Positions 54,478 to 63,360 of a stretch of DNA of 64,000 bases are shown one piece after another. The position numbers and the translations under genes are program-made. This DNA comes from Trinickia dabaoshanensis (GTDB lineage: Bacteria; Pseudomonadota; Gammaproteobacteria; Burkholderiales; Burkholderiaceae): NCBI RefSeq assembly GCF_002879885.1, contig NZ_PNYA01000005.1, positions 226,756 through 290,755 on the forward strand. The letters run 5' to 3'. Positions within the stretch are counted from its first letter, which is position 1. Each line of letters starts with the position of its first letter. Under the pieces are notes generated by a model. The model was not told the DNA's origin and searched no databases. It saw only the letters and a program-made list of their open reading frames with translations.

Positions 54478-55086
54478 TTGCCCACCTTCACCCTTGCCGG
54501 CCCCGTCACGGCCGAGCTCGAGATCCGCAAGAGCCGCTTCATCGCCCATGCGATTCCCGTCGCCGATCGCGATGCCGCCATGCAAGCGTTGCGGCTATTG
54601 CGCGAGGCGCATCCCAGCGCGACCCATGTTTGCTGGGCGCTGCTCGCCGGCGGCCAATCGGGCATGTCCGACGACGGTGAACCCTCCGGCACGGCGGGTC
54701 GCCCTATCCTCGAAGTACTGCGCCATCATGATCTCGACGGGGTGTTGGCCGCTGTCGTCCGTTATTACGGCGGTGTAAAGCTGGGCGCCGGCGGCCTCGT
54801 GCGCGCCTATACCGACGCGATCGCTACCGCGCTTGCGCAGGCGCAGCGCGTGGAACGAATCGCTCAGGCGCAGCTTATGGTGGAAATCGACTACTCCGAC
54901 GAAGCGCGCATACGCCGATGGATGGAGCAAGAAGGCGTTGAACTGATCGACAGCGTCTATGGGTTTGCGGTGCGGCTCGTGCTGCGTATGCCCGCTACGA
55001 TGTGCGACGCCGCGCGCGCGGCCTTGCGCGATTTGACGCAAGGGCGCGTGCGCTTTCCCGAGCCCGAAGACGGCGCCGATCATTAG
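54478..55086 (+). CDS. yigZ: YigZ/IMPACT family protein
   Basis: A 202-residue protein of the UPF0029/IMPACT family. The N-terminal domain carries the family motif MSDDGEPSGTAGRPILEVL (about 62-80) and the RYYGGVKLGAGGLVRAY segment (about 94-110); the C-terminal part is the DUF1949-like ferredoxin fold. The start is TTG at 54478, preceded by GGGGATAAG; no ATG occurs before the conserved KSRFIAHAIP. YigZ proteins may act in translation or in nitrogen response; the molecular function is not settled. Confidence 0.85.
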   Translation: MPTFTLAGPVTAELEIRKSRFIAHAIPVADRDAAMQALRLLREAHPSATHVCWALLAGGQSGMSDDGEPSGTAGRPILEVLRHHDLDGVLAAVVRYYGGVKLGAGGLVRAYTDAIATALAQAQRVERIAQAQLMVEIDYSDEARIRRWMEQEGVELIDSVYGFAVRLVLRMPATMCDAARAALRDLTQGRVRFPEPEDGADH

Positions 55087-55500
55087 CGCGGGTTCCGCAG
55101 CCGCGGGTCAGCAACGGCTCTTGGGCCGGTTCCGGTCCACCCAATTCGCCTCGGCTCTTTCATTTCGATTACGCGTGTTCGCTTCTTGCCGCTGACCGAA
55201 CGTTCAGCATGGCGCATGGCCCGGACTCCCGCGTGGGCTTTGGCTCGCGCCGATCCCATGAATTGAACGTGAAAACGCGCTCCTTTCATCCAATTGCTTT
55301 GTCCCCGGCGGGTCTACACTGCTTTCCATGGAACGAGACATCAGTTCCATCCACGGAGCCCTCGCGAAGCGACGTGGTGCTAGAAAGTGAAGTAGTAGCT
55401 GTATAGCAGTGGCAGGAATTCCTCTCAGCTCTCAGGGTGATCGCTGATAGGTTCCAAACCGGGGTTCGGGCAGTGCGTTGTCGCAGGTGGTAGTACCTAG
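55087..55500. other. Non-coding region before the repeat array
   Basis: About 410 bases after yigZ. I see no gene with a ribosome-binding site and domain content. Sequence turns less GC-rich towards 55380, and short direct pieces such as GTAGTAGC and TAGTACCTAG appear before the first full repeat, which look like worn copies. Confidence 0.5.
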
Positions 55501-55942
55501 CAGTTCGAAGTACCCAGCAGTTCGAAGTACCCAGCAGTTCGAAGTACCTGGCGGTTCGAAGCACCTGGCAGTTCGAAGTACCTGGCAGTTCGAAGTACCT
55601 GGCAGTTCGAAGCACCTGGCAGTTCGAAGCACCTAGCAGTTCGAAGCACCTAGCAGTTCGAAGCACCTAGCAGTTCGAAGCACCTGGCAGTTCGAAGCAC
55701 CTGGCAGTTCGAAGCACCTGGCAGTTCGAAGCACCTGGCAGTTCGAAGCACCTGGCAGTTCGAAGCACCTGGCAGTTCGAAGCACCTAGCAGTTCGAAGC
55801 ACCTAGCAGTTCGAAGCACCTCGCAGTTCGAAGCACCTCGCAGTTCGAAGTACCTAGCAGTTCGAAGCACCTAGCAGTTCGAAGTACCTAGCAGTTCGAA
55901 GTACCTAGCAGTTCGAAGCACCTAGCAGTCTCGAGTACCTGA
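55501..55942. repeat. Tandem array of 17-bp repeats (25 exact-length units plus one decayed)
   Basis: Twenty-five successive units with the pattern CAGTTCGAAGYACCNNG, each exactly 17 bp, run from 55501 to 55925; a 26th unit (55926-55942) is altered (CAGTCTCGAGTACCTGA). Variation is confined to position 11 (T or C) and positions 15-16 (CA, TG, TA or TC), plus one change at position 2 in unit 4. Each unit contains the palindrome TTCGAA. Neighbouring units often share variants (units 11-16 all CACCTGG, units 19-20 CACCTCG), as expected from slippage or unequal exchange. A 17-bp period cannot keep a reading frame, and both strands have stops, so it is not coding. No spacers exist, so it is not CRISPR. 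Confidence 0.95.
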
Positions 55943-56253
55943 TGGAAAGTCCCGTAGTTGCAGCACGGCAGTATGCATTACCGTAGTACCGCAGCACCAG
56001 CAGCACTTCACCTCGGAATAGCAGCACCTAGCAGTTGCAGCACCCCTGGCAGTAGAAGCACCCCTAGCAGTAGATTCACCTCACCTCGAAGTTGCAGTAG
56101 ACGGGCCCTGCCTCTTCCCTGGGTAGGGCCCTGCCGCTTTCAGCGCCCACGAACGAGCGGCCTAGGGTATCCCCTGCTTCCGAATGCGATCCGCCGGTGA
56201 TTCGATGAGCGATCATCGGACTAGCGCTGCCGACGAGCGGTCGGCCACCGGCA
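55943..56253. other. Degenerate repeat tail and leader of the DUF72 gene
   Basis: For about 160 bases beyond the array there are decayed copies with irregular spacing, for example CAGCACCTAGCAGTTGCAG and GCAGTAGAAGCACCCCTAG (56030-56072). After that lies a GC-rich inverted sequence at about 56102-56135 (GGGCCCTGCC...GGGTAGGGCCCTGCC, a direct repeat with GGGCCC palindromes). The remaining 100 bases are the DUF72 gene leader. No separate gene is supported. Confidence 0.55.
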
Positions 56254-57153
56254 ATGACGACAATCCTTTGCGGCACCGCCGGATGGGCGGACAAATCCCT
56301 CATCGCTTGCAAACGGTTTTATCCTCGCGGCTGCTCGACCGCCCAGGCGCGGCTCGCGTATTACGCATCGATCTTTCCACTCGTGGAAGTCGATTCGAGC
56401 TATTACGCCCTACCTTCCCGGACGAATTCAGAACTTTGGGCCGAACGCACGCCCGAGAATTTCGTTTTTAACCTAAAAGCCTTTCGCTTACTGACCGGAC
56501 ATCAAACCGGACGAGAAGCCCTGCCTCCGGACATTGCGATACACATCCCGGAGACCTCGAAAAAGAACCTTTACTACCGTGATTTCCCGCCGGAAATAAT
56601 CGACGAAGTTTGGCGCCGCTTTTTCGACGCATTCGGTCCCTTGGATCGAGCGGGAAAACTCGGCGCCGTGCTATTCCAGTTTCCGCCTTGGCTAACGAGT
56701 TCGCCGCAAGGCCGCGCACATGTTCAAGCCTGCGTCGAGCGCATGTCCGGTCATACGATGGCCATCGAGTTTCGCAATCCCTCTTGGCTCGACGACAAAC
56801 ATAAGTCTTGGACACTCGGCTTCGAACGCGAGAACGGCATCACGCACGTAGTCATGGACGCTCCGCCGGACGTGACAACGCGCGCTCAAACCGTTTGGGA
56901 AGCGACGAACGAGAACCTGGCCATCGTCCGCTTGCACGGCCGTAACGCGCAGACGTGGAATGCCACCGGCGCATCGGCATCCGGCCGCTTCAATTACGAC
57001 TACACCGACGACGAATTGCTCGAACTCAGTATTCCGATCCGAACGCTGGCTCGGCAAGTAACGACGACTCACGTCATCTTCAATAATTGTTTCGAAGACC
57101 AAGGACAGCGCAATGGGCAGTCGATGATGAAGCTACTCCAGGCGCAGCCTTGA
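56254..57153 (+). CDS. DUF72 domain protein
   Basis: A 299-residue TIM-barrel-like protein of the DUF72 (YecE) family: ILCGTAGWADKSLI at the start, VEVDSSYYALP, LGAVLFQFPPWLTSSPQG, MAIEFRNPSWLD and NLAIVRLHGRNAQTW are its conserved blocks. Length fits (about 240-300 residues). The catalytic role is unknown, although the fold suggests an endonuclease IV-like or hydrolase ancestry (inference). The 17-bp array lies immediately upstream, but nothing shows that they are linked. It is convergent with the GGDEF remnant. Confidence 0.85.
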   Translation: MTTILCGTAGWADKSLIACKRFYPRGCSTAQARLAYYASIFPLVEVDSSYYALPSRTNSELWAERTPENFVFNLKAFRLLTGHQTGREALPPDIAIHIPETSKKNLYYRDFPPEIIDEVWRRFFDAFGPLDRAGKLGAVLFQFPPWLTSSPQGRAHVQACVERMSGHTMAIEFRNPSWLDDKHKSWTLGFERENGITHVVMDAPPDVTTRAQTVWEATNENLAIVRLHGRNAQTWNATGASASGRFNYDYTDDELLELSIPIRTLARQVTTTHVIFNNCFEDQGQRNGQSMMKLLQAQP

Positions 57154-57180
57154 CTCCAGCTTCCGGCACTACGGCATCCC

Positions 57181-57522
57181 TCACTTCGAGGCTCTGACGT
57201 CGAATGATTTTTCGTTGGCCGTCACCGGCCCGAACTGAAATAACGAGCGATTGCGTTTCGCTGCATACATCGCCGCATCGGCGACGTCGATCAAGTCTCC
57301 GATATGAGCGACTCGGTCGGGATAAGTCGCTATGCCGATACTCAGACCGATTTGAAACCGCCCCGTGTACTCCGCTTGCGCGACGGCGCCCACTTGATCG
57401 ATCAGACGATGAGCAAGGACCTGAACAACCGCGCGTGCAAGGCTTTCTCCGGGAAGCGAAACGTATGATTTGACGAGTTCAATGATAGTTGAGCCCAGCG
57501 GCCAAACCGGGCCGATGGGCAT
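57181..57522 (-). pseudogene. C-terminal fragment of a GGDEF domain
   Basis: About 113 codons from a possible Met at 57522 (MPIGPVWPLGSTIIEL) to the stop. The segment FQIGLSIGIATYPDRVAHIG followed by DLIDVADAAMYAAKRNRSLF is the C-terminal third of a diguanylate cyclase domain, but the GG(D/E)EF motif and substrate-binding half are missing, and the frame upstream is out-of-frame sequence over the neighbouring gene. It starts 5 bases after the stop of an intact GGDEF gene, so it is either a truncated second cyclase or leftover of a deletion. It cannot be an active cyclase. Confidence 0.7.
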
Positions 57523-57527
57523 GTTCG

Positions 57528-58703
57528 TCAGCCGGGTTGCGCGAGTTGCTCGTCCGATTCGCCGTGCGACGAGGCCATGACGACGCAATCTCGACCCAGC
57601 GCCTTTGCGGTGTACAGCGCCGCGTCGGCACGCGCCAACACGCGAGCAAGCTTCTCGCCCGGCCCGAATTCGTCGACGCCGGCACTGAAGGTGTAAGGCG
57701 TTTGCCCGCACGGGCGCGCCGCGATCGCCATACGCAGGCCGTTAGTGAGTTGCAAAGCCTCGGCCTCGCGCGTCGCGGGAAAGAGAATCGCGAATTCCTC
57801 GCCCCCCAGACGGCCGAAAAGATCGCCGGGGCGAAGCGTTTGCAAAACGGTGGAAGCGAAATGCTCGAGCGCGCAATCGCCGGCCGCATGACCATAGTGG
57901 TCGTTGACCGCCTTGAAGTTGTCGAGATCCAGTATGGCGAGCGCCACGGGGGCCCCGTGTGCTTGCGCCGTCGTGACGGCTGCCGCGGCGCGTTCCATGA
58001 ATGCGCGCCGTATGAGGGCACCCGTCAATTCATCCACCGTCGCGAGCCGCTCCATGCGTTCGGCCAGCCGATCGTGCGCGAGCATGACCATCCCTATCGA
58101 CATGAACGGAAAGCTCAGAATACCGAGCCCAAGAAAGGCAATGTTGAGCGGAGAGGGATCGAGAAATGCAGCCTGATGATCGAATCCGAGGCCGTATGCC
58201 GCCGAACGCGCGATATGAAGCGCCGTACCGACGAACGAAGCAATCGCGAGGAAGTAATAGCTGTATGCCGGACGTTGGCGGGGGCGATGCCGGAGTACCG
58301 TCCACCCCACCGCACCGCGCACGTACGCGAAATAGCCCGAACTCACGGCGACGCTCGCGTCGAGGTTGGGCTTGACGTAACTAAAGTAGAGCAGCACGGC
58401 GTAGACGCCGATCACCGCCGCGTATTCGGAGACCATCGCCTTCGGTCTACCGAAAAACTCGCGCGCGCCTTGCAGGATGGCGAAACTCGCCACTAAGAAC
58501 AGTCCATGCGAGAAAGCCACGCCGAGCCAAGGCGACACACGGCTACTTGCGAGGATCAACACGATCCCGACGGAAAAAATCCCGTAGGCCGTGCACCAGC
58601 GCGCTACTCCGCGCACATCGGCGCGCAGCAGCGAACCGAGCACCGCGGCGCTCATCACGCAGGACATGAGCGCGATGCTAAGAAGCGCGACAGTGCTGGG
58701 CAT
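57528..58703 (-). CDS. Membrane diguanylate cyclase (GGDEF)
   Basis: A 391-residue protein that makes cyclic di-GMP. The N-terminal half (about 1-210) has six or seven hydrophobic helices of an uncharacterised 7TM-type sensor. The C-terminal GGDEF domain has the start motif DELTGALIRRAF, LDLDNFKAVNDHYGHAAGD, and the active loop GGEEF. An I-site RPGD lies five residues before GGEEF, so product feedback inhibition is expected. All active residues are present, so it should be active. It is alone on this strand except for the GGDEF fragment directly downstream. Confidence 0.92.
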   Translation of the reverse strand: MPSTVALLSIALMSCVMSAAVLGSLLRADVRGVARWCTAYGIFSVGIVLILASSRVSPWLGVAFSHGLFLVASFAILQGAREFFGRPKAMVSEYAAVIGVYAVLLYFSYVKPNLDASVAVSSGYFAYVRGAVGWTVLRHRPRQRPAYSYYFLAIASFVGTALHIARSAAYGLGFDHQAAFLDPSPLNIAFLGLGILSFPFMSIGMVMLAHDRLAERMERLATVDELTGALIRRAFMERAAAAVTTAQAHGAPVALAILDLDNFKAVNDHYGHAAGDCALEHFASTVLQTLRPGDLFGRLGGEEFAILFPATREAEALQLTNGLRMAIAARPCGQTPYTFSAGVDEFGPGEKLARVLARADAALYTAKALGRDCVVMASSHGESDEQLAQPG

Positions 58704-58864
58704 GATTCAGATGAGTTCGTATTCTTTAGATTAACATCGGGGCGAGGTAGCCCCGTGGGCACTATGCGCCCCCCGTATGCACAATATCGTATCGCACTCC
58801 CTGGTCTGACTAAACGATGTGTTGCAAAGCAACACCTATATCGAACATTGGGCGCCGCATGCGT

Positions 58865-59359
58865 TTATCGAGCCTTCGCGCCGACAGCGGTCCCAATGGG
58901 CGCGCCGGCTTCGAATTTCGCTCTACGCATCGAGAAAAAAGTACGAACATTGCGGACGTTGGACGATTGCGTAAATAAGCGGCGAGCGAATTCATCGTAC
59001 GAGCGCATGTCCGGTAATTCGACGATCACCACGAAGTCCGGCCCCGGCGAGACGCGATAGCACTGGGTGACTGCGGGTTCGGCGCAGATATACGATTCGA
59101 AGGCGTCGTAATCCTCGGCGGCCTGACGATCGAGACTGACTTCAATGAGAGCCGTCACCATCGATGCAATCCTCGAAAGATCGAGCACCGCGATCTCCCG
59201 CTCGATGAGTCCCGCCTCTTTCAACTTACGAACTCGGCGCAGGCAAGTGGGCGCGGATGCGAGCGCTTTTTGAGCTAGATCAATGTTCGAGAGCGAAGAA
59301 TCTGCTTGGACAATCGCAAGGATTCGCAGATCGAGTTCGTCCAGTTCAAGGTCATTCAC
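58865..59359 (-). CDS. Lrp/AsnC-family regulator
   Basis: A 164-residue feast/famine regulator. The N-terminal winged helix (ILAIVQADSSLSNIDLAQKA, then SAPTCLRRVRKLKEAGLIE) is followed by an RAM ligand domain (about 70-150: VTQCYRVSPGPDFVVIVELPDM). The start is GTG at 59359, with TAGGAGT upstream. It is divergent from glmS, and two copies of one palindrome lie in the 171-base gap, so it probably regulates itself and glmS. The amino acid or other ligand is unknown. Confidence 0.92.
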   Translation of the reverse strand: MNDLELDELDLRILAIVQADSSLSNIDLAQKALASAPTCLRRVRKLKEAGLIEREIAVLDLSRIASMVTALIEVSLDRQAAEDYDAFESYICAEPAVTQCYRVSPGPDFVVIVELPDMRSYDEFARRLFTQSSNVRNVRTFFSMRRAKFEAGAPIGTAVGAKAR

Positions 59360-59392
59360 GGCGACTCCTATCGCGAGGCGAGATGGCGCGAA

Positions 59393-59409
59393 GTGAAATT
59401 TAATTTCAC
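59393..59409. promoter_or_regulatory. Palindrome 1 between lrp-type gene and glmS
   Basis: GTGAAATTTAATTTCAC: 8-bp arms around one central base, perfect. It is 34 bases before the regulator's start codon. The same core GAAATTwAATTTC occurs again at 59452-59468. It fits an Lrp/AsnC operator in size and AT-rich centre. Confidence 0.65.
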
Positions 59410-59451
59410 CGTGAATTGTAGCTCATGGATAGTTTCATCTCGGCGCTATTT

Positions 59452-59468
59452 TTGAAATTAAATTTCAA
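59452..59468. promoter_or_regulatory. Palindrome 2 between lrp-type gene and glmS
   Basis: TTGAAATTAAATTTCAA: 8-bp arms around one central base, perfect; it shares the 13-base core GAAATTwAATTTC with palindrome 1. The centres are 59 bp apart (59401 and 59460). It lies 62 bases before the glmS start, in the likely glmS promoter. Confidence 0.65.
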
Positions 59469-59530
59469 TCGCACGCCGTTACGATCGCTCCACTGACCTG
59501 CGAGCCGGGTCGCCCAACGGAGAGAGCGAA

Positions 59531-61360
59531 ATGTGTGGAATCGTCGGCGCGGTTGCCCAGCGCAACGTCTTGCCTACTTTGGTCGACGGATTGAAGCGGC
59601 TCGAGTATCGCGGCTATGACTCGTGCGGGGTAGTCGCCTATCAAGCGCGCAAGCTCGTGCGGGCACGCAGTGTCGCGCGTGTCGCCGCGCTGCAAGCCGA
59701 CGTGGCATCGCTCGGTTTATCCGGCTTTACCGGAATCGCCCATACGCGTTGGGCGACGCACGGCGCCCCGGTCACGACGAATGCCCACCCTCATTTTTCG
59801 CCAAGCGATGACGACGCCCGCATCGCGCTTTCACATAACGGCATCATCGAGAATTGCGACGCCTTGCGGGCCGAACTCGAACAGCACGGTTATGTATTCG
59901 CGAGCCAAACCGATAGCGAAACGATTGTCCATTTGATCGACCATCTCTATGACGGCGATCTCTTCGAGGCGGTCAAGCGCGCGGCGTCTCGGCTGCGCGG
60001 CAGCTATGCGATCGCCGTCATGTGTCGCGACGAGCCGCATCGAATCGTCGGCGCGCGCGAGGGCATGCCACTCGTCGTGGGATTGGGCGAAGGAGAAAAC
60101 TTTCTGGCCTCGGACGCCATTGCCTTGTCGAACGAGACCGATCAGATCGTCTATCTAGAAGACGGCGACGTCGTCGATATTCAATTGCATCGATATTGGG
60201 TGGTCGATCGAGAAGGACGGCGGGCCGAGCGCGCCGCGCAAACCGTTGCAGCGCACAGCGGCGCCGCGGACTTGGGCGGCTATCGCTATTACATGCAAAA
60301 GGAAATTTTCGAACAGCCGCGCGCGGTGGCCGATACGTTACTCGACGTCAACGCCGTCATGCCGGAGCTTTTCGGCGATAAGGCTTGGCGCGTATTCAAT
60401 GGAATCGATTCGGTCTTGCTGCTCGCATGTGGCGGCAGCTATCACGCAGCACTGACCGCGAAGTATTGGATAGAGAGCTTGGCCGGTCTGCCCACGGCCG
60501 TCGAAATCGCGAGTGAGTTTCGCTATCGCGACGGCGTGGCCAATCCGAATACGCTCGTCGTCGCGGTGTCGCAAAGCGGAGAAACAGCGGATGTGCTGGG
60601 TGCGGTGCACGTGGCCAAACGAGCCGGCATGATCCATACGCTCGCGATTTGCAACGTGCCCACGAGCGCGCTCGTGCGCGAATGCGCATTGAATTTCATC
60701 ACGCGGGCGGGCATCGAGATCGGCGTGGCATCGACCAAGGCTTTTACGACGCAATTGGTGGCGTTGTTCTTGTTGGCGTTGACGTTGGCACAACTTCGCG
60801 GGCGCTTGACGGACGAAGAGGAGCGACAGCATTTGCATGCGTTGCGGCATCTGCCCGATGCGATGGCTAAGGTGCTGGCGCTGGAGCCGCAAATCATGGC
60901 TTGGTCGGAAACGCTCACGCGAAAAGAGAACATTTTGTTCCTTGGCCGCGGCATGCACTATCCGATTGCGCTCGAAGGCGCGCTGAAGATGAAGGAGATT
61001 TCGTATATCCACGCCGAGGCCTACCCGGCCGGTGAACTCAAACATGGGCCGCTCGCGCTCGTCAGCGACGAAATGCCCGTCGTGGCGGTTGCGCCGAATG
61101 ACCGGCTCCTCGAGAAGTTGCGGTCGAACATGCATGAAGTCAGCGCGCGCAACGGACGATTGTTCGTGTTCGCCGACGTGGACTGCGGCTTGTCGTCCGG
61201 GCCGGGGTTGAATGTCATTCGGCTCAACGAGTACTACGGTCCGCTATCGCCGATCTTGCATACGATCCCTATGCAGTTGCTTGCGTTTCACGCTGCGTTG
61301 GCTAGAGGAACGGATATCGATAAGCCGCGGAATCTGGCGAAATCGGTGACGGTGGAGTGA
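59531..61360 (+). CDS. glmS: Glutamine-fructose-6-phosphate aminotransferase (GlmS)
   Basis: A 609-residue enzyme that makes glucosamine-6-phosphate from fructose-6-phosphate and glutamine, the entry to cell wall and lipopolysaccharide amino sugars. The N-terminal glutaminase has catalytic Cys2 ([10 protein letters not shown]), RWATHG and the [12 protein letters not shown] block; the two SIS domains follow ([65 protein letters not shown]) and the C-terminus is KSVTVE, as in E. coli. It has GGAGAGCGAA before ATG. It is divergent from the Lrp-type gene. It is not beside glmU, so it may be a second copy (inference). Confidence 0.95.
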   Translation: MCGIVGAVAQRNVLPTLVDGLKRLEYRGYDSCGVVAYQARKLVRARSVARVAALQADVASLGLSGFTGIAHTRWATHGAPVTTNAHPHFSPSDDDARIALSHNGIIENCDALRAELEQHGYVFASQTDSETIVHLIDHLYDGDLFEAVKRAASRLRGSYAIAVMCRDEPHRIVGAREGMPLVVGLGEGENFLASDAIALSNETDQIVYLEDGDVVDIQLHRYWVVDREGRRAERAAQTVAAHSGAADLGGYRYYMQKEIFEQPRAVADTLLDVNAVMPELFGDKAWRVFNGIDSVLLLACGGSYHAALTAKYWIESLAGLPTAVEIASEFRYRDGVANPNTLVVAVSQSGETADVLGAVHVAKRAGMIHTLAICNVPTSALVRECALNFITRAGIEIGVASTKAFTTQLVALFLLALTLAQLRGRLTDEEERQHLHALRHLPDAMAKVLALEPQIMAWSETLTRKENILFLGRGMHYPIALEGALKMKEISYIHAEAYPAGELKHGPLALVSDEMPVVAVAPNDRLLEKLRSNMHEVSARNGRLFVFADVDCGLSSGPGLNVIRLNEYYGPLSPILHTIPMQLLAFHAALARGTDIDKPRNLAKSVTVE

Positions 61361-61392
61361 GGGGTGGGGGCAGACCAATTGCTCCCCGCGCA

Positions 61393-61851
61393 TCACTTGA
61401 CGGTAGTCGAGGCAAAAGGCCCGGGCCGCCAGATGCTCACGGTAAGACCTAAAGCCACAGTCGATAGAATGAAGGCTCCCAGAGCCACCGGCCACACCAT
61501 CGGGGGTTGTTCCCAACGCGTTACGATTGCGGTTTCCGGCGATGATTTCACCAAGCGGACTTGCAGTACGAGCTTCAACAACGCGTCCCGATTGTAGCGG
61601 CCATCCTTATCTCGAATGAGTCGTTGGTACGTCTGCCCTTCGTACGAGTATCCGACGAGGGGGCTTAGATTCCCGTTTGAACCCGGCTCCAGCCGCAGGA
61701 CATGCCCTTCGACAACGATCGAGTTATTTTCGAACGCTTTTGATGTCCGATATACGTTCACCGCTCCATAGGTCCACCCCGCCGCGATGAGGCATGTGAC
61801 GACAGCCCTGAAGCAACGCGCCCCTATCGAATCCGGTCTTTCGTTCCACAC
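61393..61851 (-). CDS. DUF3592 membrane protein
   Basis: A 152-residue protein with two transmembrane helices (about 12-30 and 120-140) and an extracytoplasmic region with VVEGHVLRLEPGSN and LVGYSYEGQTYQRLI, the core of DUF3592. Function unknown. The start is GTG at 61851, with GGGTGAAC upstream. It is the last of three minus-strand small genes at the right end of the window; the convergent neighbour is glmS. Confidence 0.75.
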   Translation of the reverse strand: MWNERPDSIGARCFRAVVTCLIAAGWTYGAVNVYRTSKAFENNSIVVEGHVLRLEPGSNGNLSPLVGYSYEGQTYQRLIRDKDGRYNRDALLKLVLQVRLVKSSPETAIVTRWEQPPMVWPVALGAFILSTVALGLTVSIWRPGPFASTTVK

Positions 61852-62017
61852 AGTTCACCCCGAAGTTCGCGCCGCGCCCGTGCTCATTGTCGTCGCGGAT
61901 GTCGGAACGTGTAAACGCGCATCTAAAGAAGAGCTTTAAAAGGGCCCGCGCGCGCTCACAAACCAACGCGGGTGAACAGCCGGTCCTACCTCAAGAAAGA
62001 TTCGCCCTTCCTTCGAA

Positions 62018-62467
62018 TTACTTTTCCTGCCAGGTTCCGCCAAGCATCGCATTCAACGCGTCTCTTACCGGCACCTCGAACGCACCTGCTTGACCAGCCT
62101 GATAGGCCGCCTTCCAGGTGACGTACCCCTCCCGGAAGTCCGGAACAGAAGCGGCAGTACGGAGCAGATGTGTGACGCTGCGTTGTACCGCAAGTTCTTT
62201 GAAAGGGAGATGGGGAATGCTGGTGATAGCTCCGCCTTTTAACGGGTTCACCATGTGAATGCCATCAACGCGGACGTGAACGACCGTCCCCAGATCTGGA
62301 TACTTTTCGATTCGCAAAATCGTTAATACCGAATCAGACTCCCCGGGACGCGTCTCGTACGCCCAAACTTGGCCAGCGCGCAACTTCATCAACTGAGCCC
62401 CACTCGCGTCAGCGGCGTAAGCCCATGTACTGGCTACCGCCACCAGTAGTTCTATCCCTAAAACCAA
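62018..62467 (-). CDS. Hypothetical exported protein (start uncertain)
   Basis: A protein of at least 149 residues that I do not recognise. From TTG 62467 it has a hydrophobic segment (LGIELLVAVASTWAYAADA), part of a signal peptide. In frame upstream are further signal-like residues (LTRNVVCCLV), but no ATG or GTG occurs before the next stop, so the start codon is unclear: TTG or a lost start. The mature part begins LMKLRAGQVWAYETRPGESD, similar in style to small exported proteins that measure 'conversion of units in a page', but no family can be named. Two genes flank it on the same strand. Confidence 0.55.
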   Translation of the reverse strand: MVLGIELLVAVASTWAYAADASGAQLMKLRAGQVWAYETRPGESDSVLTILRIEKYPDLGTVVHVRVDGIHMVNPLKGGAITSIPHLPFKELAVQRSVTHLLRTAASVPDFREGYVTWKAAYQAGQAGAFEVPVRDALNAMLGGTWQEK

Positions 62468-62533
62468 ACAGCAGACTACGTTCCTCGTTAAATCGTCCCG
62501 ATGATTGTTGGCAAGAACCGGTCAGCGCGTGCC

Positions 62534-62827
62534 TTACGAAATGACGTTCCCGTCGGGGCCATAGAGTTCGCCGTCGTCTCCTTGCACGCGAGCGCCAAGT
62601 TTATCGGCTATTTCCCACATCTTGCCCAGTATCTCAGCGTCGGGGTTTTTGACGACAACGTCGCCACCTCGAAAATCAAACCATGCCATGTTACCGTTGG
62701 CAGCGTGACCTGAGTAGGCCGTCCATACAGCTAGTCCTTCGCTTTCGACTCGAAGAACGGCGCCGCTTCGTACCTTAGCCTCGGCATATCCCCCCGGCGT
62801 CAGACTAGTTGTCGTGTCGTTTGAATC
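62534..62827 (-). pseudogene. 3' remnant of a gene cut by the IS element
   Basis: An open frame of 97 codons with no ATG near its 5' end; it contains EAKVRSGAVLRVESEGLAVW, then MAWFDFRGGDVVVKNPDAEI and ends GELYGPDGNVIS. Its upstream end runs into the IS leader at about 62810, and the first codons probably belong to the IS. I do not recognise the family. It was likely the first gene of the three-gene minus-strand group before the insertion. Confidence 0.6.
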
Positions 62828-62862
62828 TTAGACGAGGTCCGGGGGCGGTAGAATCGGCATGA

Positions 62863-63360
62863 ATGAAAGCCTACTCAGCAGAACGAAAAGAAGCCCTGGT
62901 GCGTCGTATGATGCCGCCGGAAAATGTGCCGGTATCCGCGCTAGCGCGAGAGACGGGAATCACGGAACAAACGTTGTACGTGTGGCGCCGCGAGGCGAAA
63001 GGAAAGGGATTGGCCGTGCCGGGCGACGGGAAGAATGCCGAAGGATGGTCTTCGGAAGACAAGTTTGCCGTTGTATTGGAAACTGCCCCGCTGAACGCGG
63101 CGGAGCTGGCCGAGTATTGCCGGCGCAAGGGCCTGTATCCCGAGCAGATCGCCGCATGGCGGGCCTCGTGTGTGGCCGCCAACGCCAATGCTGCCGAGCA
63201 GGCGCGCGAGCAACGTCAGCAGTCCAAAGAAGACAAGCAGCGCATCAAGCAACTCGAGAAGGAGTTGCATCGCAAAGAGAAGGCACTGGCCGAAGCGGCG
63301 GCGCTGCTTGTACTGCGAAAAAAAGCCCAGGCGATCTGGGGGGAACAAGAGGACGACTGA
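62863..63360 (+). CDS. IS3-family transposase OrfA
   Basis: A 165-residue protein with a helix-turn-helix (VSALARETGITEQTLYVWRR, about 27-46) that binds the IS ends, a middle region (SSEDKFAVVLETAPLNAAEL) and a leucine-zipper-like coiled coil (about 115-155, DKQRIKQLEKELHRKEKALAEA) for pairing with OrfB. It ends with TGA at 63358-63360; the slippery A7 near its 3' end allows OrfAB to be made by -1 frameshift. Confidence 0.9.
   Translation: MKAYSAERKEALVRRMMPPENVPVSALARETGITEQTLYVWRREAKGKGLAVPGDGKNAEGWSSEDKFAVVLETAPLNAAELAEYCRRKGLYPEQIAAWRASCVAANANAAEQAREQRQQSKEDKQRIKQLEKELHRKEKALAEAAALLVLRKKAQAIWGEQEDD
63318..63324 (+). other. Programmed -1 frameshift site (A AAA AAA)
   Basis: A run of seven A in the correct phase for slippage: zero-frame codons are 63319-63321 and 63322-63324, so the heptamer A AAA AAA lets both tRNAs shift back by one. 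The -1 frame is then open from 63324 into orfB. This is the usual way IS3-family elements make the OrfAB transposase. Confidence 0.75.

Noticed and set aside
55286..55870. Open frames on the minus strand across the repeat array, reading as 17-residue protein repeats
   Set aside because: The 17-bp unit read in a frame that repeats every 51 bases gives an artificial 17-residue repeat. Stops interrupt it, and there is no ribosome-binding site or known family.
55501..55942. CRISPR array
   Set aside because: Units are directly adjacent with no unique spacers, the unit is only 17 bp and no cas gene is present.
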